From assembly GCA_047967505.1 (NCBI GenBank), contig CM106538.1: a DNA stretch of 64,000 bases. One strand, given 5' to 3'. The stretch is from Dipteris shenzhenensis (Eukaryota; Polypodiophyta; Polypodiopsida; Gleicheniales). The translations under genes were made by a program, and so were the position numbers. Positions 49,501 through 61,770 of this stretch are shown here, piece by piece; position 1 is the first letter of the stretch, and each line of letters opens with the position of its first letter. The notes beneath the pieces are model-generated. The model ran no database searches and had not been told where the DNA came from. It saw nothing but the letters and a program-made list of their open reading frames with translations.

Positions 49501-50190
49501 CCCTATCAGAGCTGCCCGAGCTTTGAAGTCTTCATCCTTCGCAATCTGTAACACTCTTCTCACAATCGCATCCTAGAGCAAGATTGGGTGGCCACCTTCA
49601 GCAGCTACCTAAATCCAAGTCCTCCTAATCAGTCTACAAAAGCTCTTTGTGTCTAAGAGGCTCTTGCTAAACTTGTAAGGAACGTCCTTCGGTCTCTCCA
49701 CAATTCTAGGTACAGAGAACTGCCACACAATAGGAGGATGATTTGAGAGTGCCGTCGAAGCTAGACATGATCCTTTTAGGGAGCCCCTCATCCACCAACC
49801 TTCCTCTGTGAAGTAGAACCTATCTAATCTACTGGCTCTAAACTCATCCCCCTCCTCCGATTGGACCATGTGAATTCGTGAAGGCCCTCATGATCCAACT
49901 CCTTGGCTTCAATCAGCCCTCTATCCATGCAGAGGTCTTCCCACGCCTCCTTCTTCGCCCCCACTGGGGTTGTGCCTCCATGCAATCTATCCTTGGGGCT
50001 CTTTGTGATGTTCCAATCCCCCCTTAGCACCCACTTCCCGTCCCCTATACTCTCATTCACCGTCCTCCAACATGCAATTCTCTCCGCATCTAAATTGGGA
50101 GCATACATGCTCATAACCCGAAACTAAAGCCCATTCTACAACACTGCAACTCCTATTACACACCCATTAGCACTCTTGGCTACCTCTCAT
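46600..50190 (-). pseudogene. LINE ORF2 (endonuclease, RT, zf-RVT), many lesions
   Basis: Read 5' to 3' on the minus strand: endonuclease (MSMYAPNLDAERIACWRTV, WVLRGDWNITKSPKDRLHGG, RLDRFYFTEEGWW), a linker (RQRWLDVGDCPSKAFFQSLK), RT (GLMRLIPKRQDRLRVGDQRP, NTSYKIITKAL, MFEIDLDKVFDRILWDFV for motif A, LFADDRVSFF for motif C) and the C-terminal region (HICWRCPVVREAWTKLEASV). The endonuclease start and several RT stretches are frameshifted. It is inactive, but the order is complete. Confidence 0.75.
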
Positions 50191-50933
50191 GGCCCTAAGG
50201 AACTCAATGCTAACACTGCAGTACCCCCTCTCCCTCTCGTTGGTGAATTCACAAATGTGCAATATCCCATCTGGTCAAATGTAAACCACCACTCGTCCTC
50301 GCAACCACATTTAACTTCCTATAATAGTTACACACTCGAGCGCTTCCTCCTGATCACCACCCTTTTGCTTCACCTTGCTACAGCACCATCTCACATTCCA
50401 TCTCATTATCATTATCTCCGATCCCTTTGCCTCATCAACATGGAATTAATGGGTGAGAACCTTATATGCATCTCTGAAAAAGTTGAACTTATTCTCCCTT
50501 GCCGAACCTCTAGTGACCTCCTTAAGCCTTTTGAAGAGTGTTTTTGACTGTGCCACTTGGCCACCCTCTTGTGGCTCTCTTAACTTAAATTCTGGGACTG
50601 CTTCTCTTCCAATGCTCTCTTGCGGTGATATGCATCAGGCATGATCTCCTCCCTAGTCGTGCCATGCGATTCACCTTCTTCCTTCTACACTTCTTCTCCC
50701 TTGCTTGTGGTTGCATGCCCACCTTTGGGTAGCTCCTCCTCAGAGATATTCAAGGTACCTGGATGGTGCGACACTTGATGCCCTCCATCTTTCCTTTTGT
50801 TCTATTCATCATGTTTCTGTATTGCCTTTCCTTTCTTGCCGATTGTTTTCCAGGGCTCTAAGTCTGTGGGAGCCGTCTGCTCGGGTCTCTTCGAGTGCTC
50901 ATCGCCCGAGCATGTCCCATCGGATGTCTTCTC

Positions 50934-51859
50934 TCAGGGTTCTTCTTGTGAATGGCAAGGCTTCGCCTCTGGTCCATCCGATTTCAAATCTCCCATTGCC
51001 AGCGCTGTATTCATTGCCTTGAGTGGACAATTTTTGGCGAAGTGGCCGAGACGCTTGCAAACGTGACATGCATTAGGATGGGGACTGAATTTAACTTGTT
51101 GCGCAATGATCGGGCTATCCAAAAATTGTATCTTGATGAAGCCCGAGATATCCTGCGTTCTCTCCCATAAAATCCACACCCTCTTCCTACCACCTGGTTG
51201 CCTAGCAGCCGACAGATCCTGTAGCACTTTGCCCAAGGAAGCCACCAAGTACCCAATTTTCTCACCCAGCCATGGGGGGAGGTCTGGAAACTCAATCCAA
51301 ACCGGGCAGTCATGCAACATAAATTGATCAATACTGAAGTCGGGTGACCAAGGCAGCACTAAAACCAGTGAACCTAAGAAGAGAAAGCTCCTACCCACCA
51401 GTTCATCCCTAATAGCTTCGGAGACACATTGGACTAGAAAAAAACCCTTCCCCAAGAATCTTGTGGAATAGCATTCACCTGGGAGGTCACCTTCATATGA
51501 CATGAATTCCTTAATCTCTTTGAAAGAGGGAATATGCCTTGTGAAATAGAGATAGATCCCTCCCCTTGCCAACTTCTCAAGCTCCGGACGCACATTCTCC
51601 ATGTCTAGCATGCATACCATGCCATGTGCCTTCCCACTTTCCAACCATAGCTTGTGCTCCGTCTCCTTTGCTCGTCGGTCAGCCAATTTTGGATGCAGAA
51701 TCTGCTTCGCCTCGTCTTTCGTGAGAGGAGAGAACCCGCTCTGTAGTTTCTTAGTGAGCACTTTGAAGTATGAGGGGGGTGCGTCCTGATGCTCCTTGTT
51801 CTCCTCATCGCTTTCTCCAAGCTCTTAGCATCTGAACCACCTTCCTTATCACTTTGCAC
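50934..51859 (-). pseudogene. LINE ORF1 (DUF4283, CCHC RNA-binding protein)
   Basis: The main open part is 275 codons (51761-50934), preceded by a frameshifted start. The DUF4283-like region includes GGIYLYFTRHIPSFKEIKEF, GKGFFLVQCVSEAIRDELVG and LPWSPDFSIDQF. It is followed by PVWIEFPDLPPWLGEKIGYL, GGRKRVWILWE and a complete knuckle CHVCKRLGHFAKNCP. This is the ORF1p architecture of plant L1 elements, which binds the element RNA. It is the best preserved piece of the element. Confidence 0.75.
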
Positions 51860-52035
51860 CCTGCTAAAACCCGTCTCATCCTAAACCCCCTTGCTAGTCA
51901 TTTCCCACATAGTGATCTAGGGACCCGCTGGAGTCTCCACATGTGGTCTTTTCACAAAGCAACCCCCCCTCTTTCCCATGCAATGGAAGGCGCGTGTCGA
52001 CCATGCACTACTCAAGGAGTCTATTTCTTCTTCAA

Positions 52036-52050
52036 AAATTCCTTCATCTT
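52036..52050. repeat. 15-bp target-site duplication of L1 LINE, right
   Basis: AAATTCCTTCATCTT, identical to 46504-46518. Confidence 0.8.
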
Positions 52051-53059
52051 ATACACTAGCAACCCCCATGTATTTCATATATGAACTTTTAGTCCCTATA
52101 TAATTCATATATTGGTTGTTACTACATATACCCACTAAAAGCACCGCTCCCGTCCCCCCCTCTCCCCTCAAAAATTTAAAAACAAAGTCAACTCCCCCTT
52201 TCTCCCTTCTTCTCCTACCCCATCAGTTCTAGATGCATCATTTTATAAACTCATGAGTACCCTTAGGCAATGGTCCTCATAAATATATGATACCCTTAGG
52301 GAATGGCCCTTTTTGTATGCCACATCATGTTCAAGCTATCATCTTCTTGTAAACTATTGTTAATGTTTCATTTATGGAATAAGTTTTTCAAGTTTTATTT
52401 GCCACTATTGTGCTCTCTTTTCACTTTAAATTGGTATATGGCATGATTTTTGTAATGTGTACATAAACTTTGGGCACAAGAAATAAAAATCAGCATCATT
52501 GGCTATAAGTTGTAGCAACTAGCAAATTTTTTGGGCACATATTTAAGGTGTGTAGCCACTTACGTTCATTGTCCAATACCTTCTTGTAGCATTCTAGACA
52601 TCTATTGTCTCTATCTAGCTTGAGTGTGGAGAGGATAGAGAGCTAGATGGAGAGATGCAAAGTTAGATGGAGTGTGGGTAGGAAATAGGTAGTTTGCCCG
52701 AATGGGAGGAAAAGGGAGAATAAACAAAGGCTCTTTGATATCGCATTAGTTAACTTATAGAACAATATTATTGTGATAAGTGTTGAAAACTTATCAATAG
52801 CCTCGATGTAAGCAATGAAAATGGTTTCTCAAAGGTGTTTTGAGGGTTTTATCGATAGTATTATTGACACTTATACTAGGGCCATATCAACAGCTATTGT
52901 GTTAGTTGTATTTGATTGTTTAGCTAGCTGCTTGGAGAGGGTATGTAAATCTCTTGCTACTATTGTTTGTATAATGTGCTTCTACCTAACATGTTTGTGC
53001 ATGAGAAAAGAAGCATCTCTAAATCAACTAGAGTCTTGTTAAGTAGAGCTATATATCGA
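52051..53059. other. no feature recognised
   Basis: AT-rich intergenic sequence with a C-rich patch near 52,150-52,220. The short plus-strand frame 52,815-53,042 has no recognisable motif. Confidence 0.4.
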
Positions 53060-55330
53060 GTGACGTGTCATCTTGGGTGGTCTCCTCTAAGGAGGGCAGA
53101 GATGGGTCGCATGCTCTACTCGCTCTTCATGTCGTGCGTGGACTCTGCGTCTCTTGCTATTTAGTGTCATCCTGTCTCCTGCTGATCCATGATGCCTTAC
53201 ATGTTTGCTAGCTCCTCCTCCTTTGCCTCTCTATAGCCCAAAGCCCACTTGAATGTATAGAAGTACACAACATGCCGCTGTGATCGGTCTACTTCTTCAT
53301 CATGTGGTGCTAGCAGCACATGCGGTTGTTTGATTTATCATAGTAGTGCCTCTCTATGTCATCACATCTCAATCAAATAGAACTTGATGCAAACCTGATC
53401 ATGGAAGTGGATCACGTGAGAGATCGGGCCAAAACTCTCCCCCTTGTGAAAGAGGCACTGATAACATCCTCGGATCTTATAGTAGGTTAGGCAGACACAT
53501 AAGAAATGCTCCTGTGTCTCAACTGTCTTCAATGTGCATAGCCTGTAGATTTCACTGCTCTATAAGTATGCCTATAGTTCTCCCTCTCCCAGACCCCAGC
53601 TCATGTGATTGCCCAATGGAAATCCTCAATGCATGTGAGGCTCCTATATCCTCAAGAATTGGGGGTTGATGATGAGTCCATCCTCCAATACTCTCTCCCT
53701 TTGATGGACTCGTATAGGCTCGTCACTCCCTTTGATGGACTCGTATAGGCTCATCAATCCCCAAATCAGAACCTCTGGAATCTACATCTCTTGAAGCCTC
53801 ACAATCATACAGGAGCATGGGGCAGTGTCGAAGGCCTTCTAGAAGTCTACAAATTAAGCATAGACTTTATGGCATCTTGATCTCGCCTCCTCAATGATGG
53901 CCCTCAGAGTGAAGATGTGATCAAGGGCGGAGTGATGTCATCGAAAACCTACCTATCCTAGAGCCCACTACCCATGTGCCTTTGTGCGGCTTCTGATCTC
54001 CCTCTCTAGTAACAACCCATATATCTTGGCCTAGGTGTGGCCAATCATAAGAGTACGATATTTCCTAGTGTCCATGGGGTCCCTTGCTTTATGTATGGAC
54101 ACAATGACGGTGGTACTCCAAGTAGATGGAAAGTCATGGTAGATAGCGTGGTTGAATATTTTTGCTAGAATAGGAGCTAGGACGTGTTGCCCATGTGCGA
54201 AGTACTCAATCTGTAGCCTCTCGTGATCCTCAGCATTTTTATTATGAAGTGACGAAAAGCACCCCATACATTCTATGTAGTGAATAGACAAGATGTGGTG
54301 GGCCTGGGCACGGAGGACATGTTCGGTAGCATCTACATTAGGACATCATAGAGTGATGTCGCATAAGTGTGCCAAACTCTTGGATCTATGATGGGAATGG
54401 GTGGCTTCCCTTCAGACAAGAGCTCCCATCCAATGGCCGGATCATCTTCTCAAAATGATTGGATCACCCCCTCCATCATGTGTGTGACAAAGGCTCGTCT
54501 CTTACGATGTGTTAGTCATCATGAAATTCGATGTGCCTCATGTGTCATAAGATGGCCCAAGGCTCGCTAACGTGACCTCATCTCCCTACACTTGTCATCA
54601 TACCAGATTCTACGTCATCATCCCCATTGAGGCATGTGTTGCAGATTGGGTCATGGGGAAGGATCTAGCTGCAATGTCTTATACCACTAATACAAGGATA
54701 TCCGAGGCAAGGGTGATGTTTACATCATCTCTAGGTGATAGATCTAGGAGCTCACGAGCTAAGTGACTCATGTAGACTGGATCAAGAGCATGATCAAAAC
54801 AGACCTGTACACGGGTGGGTGTAGGGGGTCTCTCCCTGTGGCTAGCATGGTAGTTGAGACACTAAAAACTAGGTATGAGTGGTCAGCGCCAAGCGAGGGT
54901 AGAGGCATAGTGAAATCATTTATCCATGATACAAAGGAGATGGGACCCATTCAATAGTCCAATGTACTGGTCCCTCCACCATGTGGGAACCAAGTGAGCC
55001 CACTAGATGACGGCCATCTCTGGAGACCGTTATATATAATCAAGTCATGGACTACTCCCAACTCAAGTAGATGGCACCCATACCATGTCACATGTGGTGC
55101 ATCAATAGAGTGTCTCACTATGCTGAGATCTGTTGAGTCTAGTTCCCATACTATGAGAGAGTCATCCTCAAAATCAACAAACCCACCTATCTATTTCCTA
55201 TGCATGCATTGAAGTCCTTGAGAAGGAGGGCATCCCCCTACGTGGAGAGCTCCATGATGTCATCATGTATCATCTCATATGGACTGTGTCCCCCCTTTGT
55301 GCCAACCTCATGTGCATAGGATGATGTATC
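53060..55330 (-). pseudogene. second-type LINE remnant (endonuclease-RT), minus strand
   Basis: Minus-strand words match the LINE family at 32.6-33.8 kb: RLQIEYFAHGQHVLAPILAKIF (54,230-54,165), then DTRKYRTLMIGHTQAKIY, then a broken FVDF*KAFDTAPC near 53,880 (RT motif A). To the right, 54,760-54,970 (MGPISFVSWINDFTMPLPSL, DHSYLVFSVS) is endonuclease C-terminal sequence. More stops are present than in the other copies. A 29-bp tandem duplication lies at about 53,697-53,755 (CCCTTTGATGGACTCGTATA). Confidence 0.55.
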
Positions 55331-55339
55331 TAGAGGGAA

Positions 55340-56471
55340 GTAGAACATTGAAATGAAGATTGGGTGTGTCTCATGATAGTTCTACCATGTCTCATGATAG
55401 TTCTACCATGTTACAATTGCCAGCAACCATGAGATTTGCTACATACTTCTACACTTTGCAATCCCTAGTGAAAAATAGGAGTTCTCTTATAAAGATATTT
55501 CATTGTAATGCATTTGAACGATGGATTTCAAAGTTGATTGATAGGGCAATAAAGGAGAAAATGCATGACTTGAAAGAAACATTAGGATCCCCTTCATTAT
55601 GGAAATGGTTTGAGGATGCTGCTAATGTTATGAAACCTGTATTTTATGCGCTTAGGGCTTTGGACTCTAAGGCTCCAACAATCATAAAAGCATGGATGCA
55701 CTTTTGGAGTATTGAGCAAGCCCTTATTGTGAGGAATCCCCCTACTCGCCCAGGCCAAGAGAATGAGGGAAGACCATTTAATGCTACAAAATGCAAGGAA
55801 TTGTGGCAATTGTTTAGGCCTCGATGGGAGCAAGCTCAACCTTCTAGACCCTAAAGAGATCCCAATTGTTATGCATGACTTTCATAATGTCGTGCGATAA
55901 TATTATCCCCAAAACCATGAGTTTGCAAAGTGTTGCAACAAGTTAGCCAAGTATTGATGCAAGGAGGGGTTGTTTGCGAGCGATGTTCAAGCATTGGCAG
56001 AAACTACATCTGCTTGGAAATGGTGGCATGTGTGAGCTTCTATGCCCAATTGCAATGAGGTTTCTTTCTCAGACATTCTCAAACTCAGGCTCAGAAAGAA
56101 ACTAGAGTCATTACAAGTACATTCATAGTACTTTATGAAATAGACTTCTAAAGGATTGGGCTAAGAAGTTAGTGTACATCTATGCCAATAAGAACATACT
56201 ATAAACATTAGGAGATGTGGGATATGAGGAGAAAGTTCAAAAATGCACATACGATATCCTACCTGATGCTATCCAACCTAAAGCATCCCCATCATTGGAG
56301 ATGCCAGAACCCCAAGAAGTGGATGAGGAAGGGACTGATGGTGCAACATCTGAGGAGGATAGCAATGAGGAGGATGAATTGGATGAAGATGAAGGAATAA
56401 TATTCGCCTTCCACATGGGTATGAAGATGAGGACCTTGATGGACGAACATGATGAGGATAGTGACTCGTGA
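55340..56471 (+). pseudogene. hAT transposase remnant with acidic C-terminal tail
   Basis: The frame 55,360-55,854 gives MRFATYFYTLQSLVKNRSSL, RAIKEKMHDLKETLGSPSLW and PVFYALRALDSKAP, the middle of a DUF659-type hAT transposase. Downstream, broken frames give an RFLSQTFSNSGSERN-like dimerisation block near 56,055-56,110. The open frame 56,217-56,471 encodes an acidic tail (DEEGTDGATSEEDSNEEDEL). At least three lesions are visible. No terminal repeats were found. A 21-bp direct repeat (GTCTCATGATAGTTCTACCAT) lies at 55,370-55,410. Confidence 0.6.
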
Positions 56472-56474
56472 ATT

Positions 56475-58030
56475 GTGGCAATGATGGTAATGATGCTGAT
56501 GGTGGGTTCTCAATGTCTCATTGTATTCTGAATGTGTTCTTGTTTTTCGATTGCATGTTGTGGTTTAGGGTGGGATAAGAATTTTGCACTATATGGTATT
56601 GTCTTGTCGCATGCTATCGATGGGTGGCAATATGATATTGTCTTGTCGTGCATTGTAAATATCTTGTGTTTTAGGGTTTGGCCTTTGAAGACTTGATTCT
56701 TCCTTATTGCCATCGCATAGGCCTCGAGGTGGCAATGCCAATTGCAGTGCTCTTGACTAGAATCATTTGGTCAAGAGCATGCCAACAACTGGCATACCAC
56801 TCACCATCATATGCAATAGAAGCTTATGTGATGACGTGAGAAAGAAGCATATGCAAAGTGATATTTCTTGTCTTTGGTAACATTCTTTTTGGATGACTTT
56901 CGAGATAAGTTTTAATTGACCAACATCACATGCTTCAATTGTACTTGCAAAGCTAGTACAGTTACTTTGGGTGTTACAAGGAATTGTAACGCGTTGATTA
57001 TGACGATGGTATGAGTGTCCACTACCGTTCTTGTGGTGAGTGTAGCTTGGATTATGGATAGCACACTAAAATTCATCTCTTTGTTTACTTTTATTTAATT
57101 GATACTTCCACCCAAAATCCTATTGTGGTTGCCTACATTATTAAGGCTTCAATCATCTCAGTCAATCACATTGTTTGCTACCTGTCTCTAAGCACACGTC
57201 ATCATATCACAAGAACCATACATTTTTTGTTTTTGTTGCTTGTCGTTCTCTAATGGGCCAATTCCATCATGCTAGTCCAACATAAAATTTGCATAGGATT
57301 CACCCCAATCTATACAATTGGTCTCCGTGGAAATTTTTGGAATTGTTTAGAAGCACATGCGTTTATGATCTTTTCCACTTAGTCCCTATGCTCTGCAATT
57401 CTATCAGATACATCCCTAATTTTGTTCTTTTAATGATTCTATCCGAACTTTTACAACAATGTCCATCATGCATTCAACTCCGATTGCGTATCCTAGGCAC
57501 AACAAAACTTGTTGTCTATGTATTTCAGCCCCTTTTGTCTTTGTTTGTATGTCATAACTTTTGTAGCCTTCTCCTCATGATCTTTATTTCTTAGACTGAA
57601 ATCACCATGATACAGAACAATCCTACTCCTCGGTGCCTCTCACTAGTGCTTGGTACTCATAAAATTTTAGATTTGGAAAGTGCTTTGGATTGTAGCTCAA
57701 AATTGCAAAACAAGCATACGAGAATCCAAGCAATTGATTTGCTTCTCTTGGGGATCACACCTGAAGCTTCCCCCAAAGCTGCTATCACAATCATCTCAAT
57801 GATGGTAGCTTGGCCCTCAACATTGACATTATCCATGGAGTTTGCAGAAGCAAAGTCCTCCCTTTTACAAAGAGCTGAATCATCTATTCTAAAAGTGCCA
57901 TTTGGATTGAGTTGAGCAATTTATTGATGGCTTTTTTGGGCTCTAGCCAAGGCACAACAACCATAAGTAAGGCAAAGCAAATGTTGATCAAGCCCCTGCT
58001 GAGCTATGATGGTCTTTGGACACACACCTT
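56475..58030. other. no gene recognised
   Basis: 1.5 kb of AT-rich DNA. The plus-strand frame 57,607-57,915 (102 codons) has no motif I recognise. Confidence 0.4.
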
Positions 58031-58037
58031 TCCGAGA

Positions 58038-58041
58038 AAGA

Positions 58042-58097
<56 letters not shown>
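58038..58097. repeat. (GA)n microsatellite
   Basis: About 25-30 uninterrupted GA units. Confidence 0.95.
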
Positions 58098-58099
<2 letters not shown>

Positions 58100-58100
<1 letters not shown>

Positions 58101-58762
58101 AAGGTGTGTGTCCTATCCATAGCTATGCAAGACTTGATTCGAGACAGAGTAGACATGGAAGAGAAGGAAGACAGAGAATTATGATGATGTCGGGCCCATG
58201 AGATGAGTGCACAAAGTGGACCTAAAATGGTAGAATGGAATTGCAATGGGGGTTCTTGGAGACATACACTGGCAGAGACATGATCTTTATACCAAGGCAC
58301 TTGAGAGCATAGAGAGAGGGCTGCCCACAGTGAGTAGATATACCTAGGAGTCAGCTCGTAGGATAGAGATGAGGAGAGAGAGTGGCATACAGGGCTCTAG
58401 AAATTTAGCCATTCTCTTCAAATCACATTTGAGGCCATTTATATTCATAGTACGGCTCTCTCTGAGGGAGGGAGGGAGGGAGAGAAAGGAAAGGTGTGTC
58501 CTATCCATAGCTATGCAAGACTTAATTCGAGACAGAGTAGACATGGAAGAGAAGGAAGACAGAGAATTATGATGATGTCGGGCCCATGAGATGAGTGCAC
58601 AAAGTGGACCTAAAATTGTAGTATGGAATTCCAATGGGGGTTCTTGGAGAGATACACTAGCAGAGACATGATCTTTATACCGAGGCACTTGAGAGCGTAG
58701 AAAGAGGGCTGCCCACAGTGAGTAGATATACCTAGGAGTCAACTCATAGGATAGAGATGTGA
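58100..58762. repeat. direct repeats of about 265 bp, 389-bp period
   Basis: 58,103-58,368 (GTGTCCTATCCATAGCTATG ... GGATAGAGATG) recurs at about 58,492-58,760 with few substitutions. Each copy is preceded by a GA- or GGGA-rich tract. The outer copy ends exactly where hAT-like sequence begins. Confidence 0.8.
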
Positions 58763-59030
58763 GACTTGCTTTAATCGTATTAACTTCACGATGTCTCGAG
58801 CCTCACAAACAATATCTTTGAACCATGGAACTTGTTTATACCAATCTTTCAATGCAAGATTTAAAGTATGCGTACAACACGTAGATGCATATAGATTGGT
58901 ATAGTCCCTTTGAAATATTCTACCCGCCTTTTCATCCATGACAACCTGCACAACCTTTTTAGGGTCTAACTCACTTATAACCTTTGATAATACACCAGCT
59001 ATATATGTCCCCGACTTCTTTACATGTGAA
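58739..59030 (-). pseudogene. hAT transposase fragment (DUF659)
   Basis: The minus strand gives MQVVMDEKAGRIFQRDYTNL, YASTCCTHTLNLALKDWYKQ and VPWFKDIVCEARDIVKLIRL. The C-A/T-H-x-L-N-L-x-L-K-D motif is the DUF659 signature. It stops at the edge of the direct repeat and has no catalytic or dimerisation region. Confidence 0.7.
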
Positions 59031-59429
59031 CATCATCATCCTGCAGACGTGCAAAAAAAAGGGCTGGGAAGAATGGGAGCTGGCACCATTTTTGGTCCAA
59101 ATGGTTGATCAGCAAAGAGTACATCCTTTGGGCATGTTGTAAGACATGTGCTTGGAGGTTTTCGGAATTGACTTTATAGTTTCCTTCATCGTGCTTAGTA
59201 TGAAGGCGACTCAGTCGGAGTACAGTTTCCTTTTGGGATGGCCCTCATTATGGCAGGATAAGGTGAAGTAGAATTGGGCCCTCAATATGGTCTTGGTGTG
59301 ATAGGGTAGACACAAGGTCCGCATGCCAATGGAGGTGGTCAATGCGCTCGAGGGGGCAGTGTGACCAATCATGGTGGAAATAGTAAACATGGAAGATGGC
59401 CTAGAGGACGATGAAGAAGAGGAGTCTCT
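59031..59429. other. probable gypsy-related sequence, not resolved
   Basis: Between the hAT fragment and the gypsy RT. Open words on the plus strand near 59,320-59,430 (EDGLEDDEEEES) may be linker from the gypsy polyprotein. Confidence 0.3.
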
Positions 59430-60375
59430 ATGCAACAACCCAGACTTGGTGCTACTGTTTATAGTCGATGTCATGGAAAATTTGGCACAATATTGCTAGC
59501 CAAAACCAGGGACTGGTCTGGTGTCATCATAACCATAGCTGCAACCTATGGAGGGCCTATTGTCTGCGGACATAGATATGAAAGATGTCCTAGAACAAGA
59601 GAGGGAATTTGAGGAGCGAATGTCACGCGTGGGTAATGCACGTGCAAGAAGACACTCTAGAGAGAGTGTTCCTAGGTGCCGATGGGAGTTCCAAGTTCGT
59701 GAAGATCAGCACACTCTTAAAAGAGGAATTTAGGAAGGAATTGGTGTCACTACTATACGAGTTTGTAGACGTGTTCGCATGGGACTATTATGATTTGCGG
59801 GGGATGGACCCAAAGTTTTTCCAGCATTGGGTTAACTTGAAGAAGGATGCCATGCCTACCAAAATGCACCGTTATCACATGAATTCGCATGTGGCTAAGC
59901 AGGTCAAGACGGAACTAGAGAGGCTATTGCAAGTGGGATTCATTGCACTAATTGAGGATCCAGAGTGGATTTCTCCGATTGTGATTATGCCTAAGAAAAA
60001 CAAGAAGCTATGAATTTGTGTGGATTACTGCAAACTGAATGCAGCTATAGTGCTAGACCCATTTCCACTCCCATATATGGATTCCATGCTAGTTGAAGTG
60101 GCATGGCACAACATCTACTCATTTTTTTCTAGACGGGTATAGTGGATACAATCAGATTTGGATGGTGCTAAAGTACCAACCAAAGACTGCTTCCATTACA
60201 GTCTGGGGGGTATATGTGTGCACAGTCATGTGGTTCGAATTGCAGAATGCACCATCAACGTTCTAGCGCACTATGCAAGAGATCTTCGAGGAATATTTAA
60301 CAGATTTCATGAGAATCTTCTTAGATGACCTCAGCTTGTTTGGAACCAAATCCAATCACTTGGATCATTTGTGAC
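59430..60375 (+). pseudogene. Ty3/gypsy protease-RT linker and RT remnant
   Basis: The open stretch 59,609-60,013 has LLYEFVDVFAWDYYDLRGMD, HRYHMNSHVAKQVKTELERL and EDPEWISPIVIMPKKNKKL, followed after one stop by ICVDYCKLNAAIVLDPFPLP. The catalytic strand survives as a degraded MRIFLDDLSLFGTKSNHLDH near 60,305-60,365. Wording and spacing are those of plant gypsy RT. Stops and frameshifts occur after 60,013. Nothing recognisable as RNase H or integrase follows. Confidence 0.75.
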
Positions 60376-60829
60376 CCTGGATGGTCTATTGCACCATATG
60401 TAGATTAGATCACTGGTCATAGTTCTTACACCTCTTAATCCATGTATATTGTCAGGATTGACTCGGCTTGCATTGCATGTGGCCTATCCTTCAAAGACAT
60501 GGAGGTGGTGGGTGTGTACCTACTCCCATGTGCACACCCCTACCATATAATATGTTTTGCAATCTTGTGGTTGAGAAAGGATGAATGTTTGCATCATGGC
60601 TACATGTAGACTATCACCAATGCTACAAAGTAGATGGTTTTGGCATGCCATGTCAGTCCCTCCATCAAATACTCAAAGGGCATGCTCTTTTATAATTGTA
60701 TCACAGGTTCATTACTCAGATGTACCACATATTACCACTTTTTGAACATGATCGTGTTAGCATTTTGTCTTTTGTGGTAAATCATTCAAAAGCACTGTTA
60801 GGCACCTTTGCATAATTAGCCTTTTTGTT
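60376..60829. other. no feature recognised
   Basis: About 450 bp between the RT remnant and the minisatellite. No domain was seen. Confidence 0.35.
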
Positions 60830-61400
60830 GTGGTTTCTAAGATTGTTTCACACTTTTCCAGCACTTTTGCCACATTTTGAACACTTCTTAAAACTCCTTA
60901 ACAATAGTGGCACTTTCATGAGGCTTCTTGGTACTTTTTTGCACTTCTAAGAAGTTCTAAGCACTCTCCTAGGACTCCTTAGCACTTTTCTTGCACTTAT
61001 AAGCACTTCTTAGCATGGTCAGTACTTTTTTAATAGTTATTTACATTTTCTAGCATGTCTTCTAGTGCCTAGGCACTTTTTAGCACATTCTAGCATTGCT
61101 ACAATACTTTTTGGCACATGTGCACACTTTTAGTACTGTTTGGCATGCTTGAGTGCTTTTTAGCACATTTGAGGACTTTTTAGGACGTTTCAACACTTTG
61201 TAGCACCTTTTACCACTTTTTAATCACTTTTTGGGCAAATTTTAGCACTTTTGGGGCACTCTTTTAGTAGCTATGGACACTTGTTTCCACTTTTAAACAC
61301 TTTTTGGAATATTTAAACACTTTTTCTCACTTCATGATACTTTTTATCAATTGTGGAGATTTCTTAACACCACGGAACAGTTTCTCCTCACCCTCCAATA
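60830..61400. repeat. degenerate AGCACTTTTT minisatellite
   Basis: The core word (T)AGCACTTTTT, with variants GGCACTTTC, AACACTTTTT and GTACTTTTT, recurs roughly every 10-16 bp for about 570 bp. The plus strand is strongly T-rich, with CAC at near-regular spacing. No two units are adjacent and identical for long, so the array is old or under unusual turnover. Confidence 0.75.
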
Positions 61401-61559
61401 CTTTTTAGGCACCTGGCTGGTCGCATAGGCCAACCACATTGGCCATTCTTGAATGCATAGACTTTCCATGTACTCTTAATAGATGACCAACACAGTGGAT
61501 GAAATAACAATTCCCATTTTGGTTGTAGCTAGTGTGCTAATTGTGCTGTTGCAATTTCC

Positions 61560-61770
61560 ATGCTAGTTGCATCACTATGCTAGTTTCGAGCGCTTTAGTA
61601 CAAATAATGAAGCAAAAGTAAAAGCACTTACATTAATGTAGCAACATACATTAGATGTATTCAATGTGCTGGTTGTGCTATTTTGGAGCACTTTAGTACA
61701 AATAATAAGAAAAAGTGAAAGCAATTATATTAATGTAGCAACATACATTAGATGTATTCAAAAAATCATA
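61560..61770. repeat. 98-bp tandem duplication
   Basis: CTTTAGTACAAATAAT at 61,593 recurs at 61,691, with ATTAATGTAGCAACATACAT and TTAGATGTATTCAA in both copies. Confidence 0.8.

Larger units (their letters stand above)
46519..52035 (-). mobile_element. L1-type LINE, nearly full length, inactive
   Basis: 5.5 kb on the minus strand, bounded by a 15-bp direct repeat. The left boundary follows a T8 run (poly-A on the element strand, 46519-46524 plus an A/T-rich tail). ORF1 (DUF4283 and zinc knuckle), then ORF2 (endonuclease, RT, C-terminal zinc-binding region) come in the expected order. ORF2 is broken by numerous stops and frameshifts. Confidence 0.85.

Noticed and set aside
58016-58201. Glu/Arg-alternating open frame
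   Set aside because: It is a translation of the (GA)n microsatellite.
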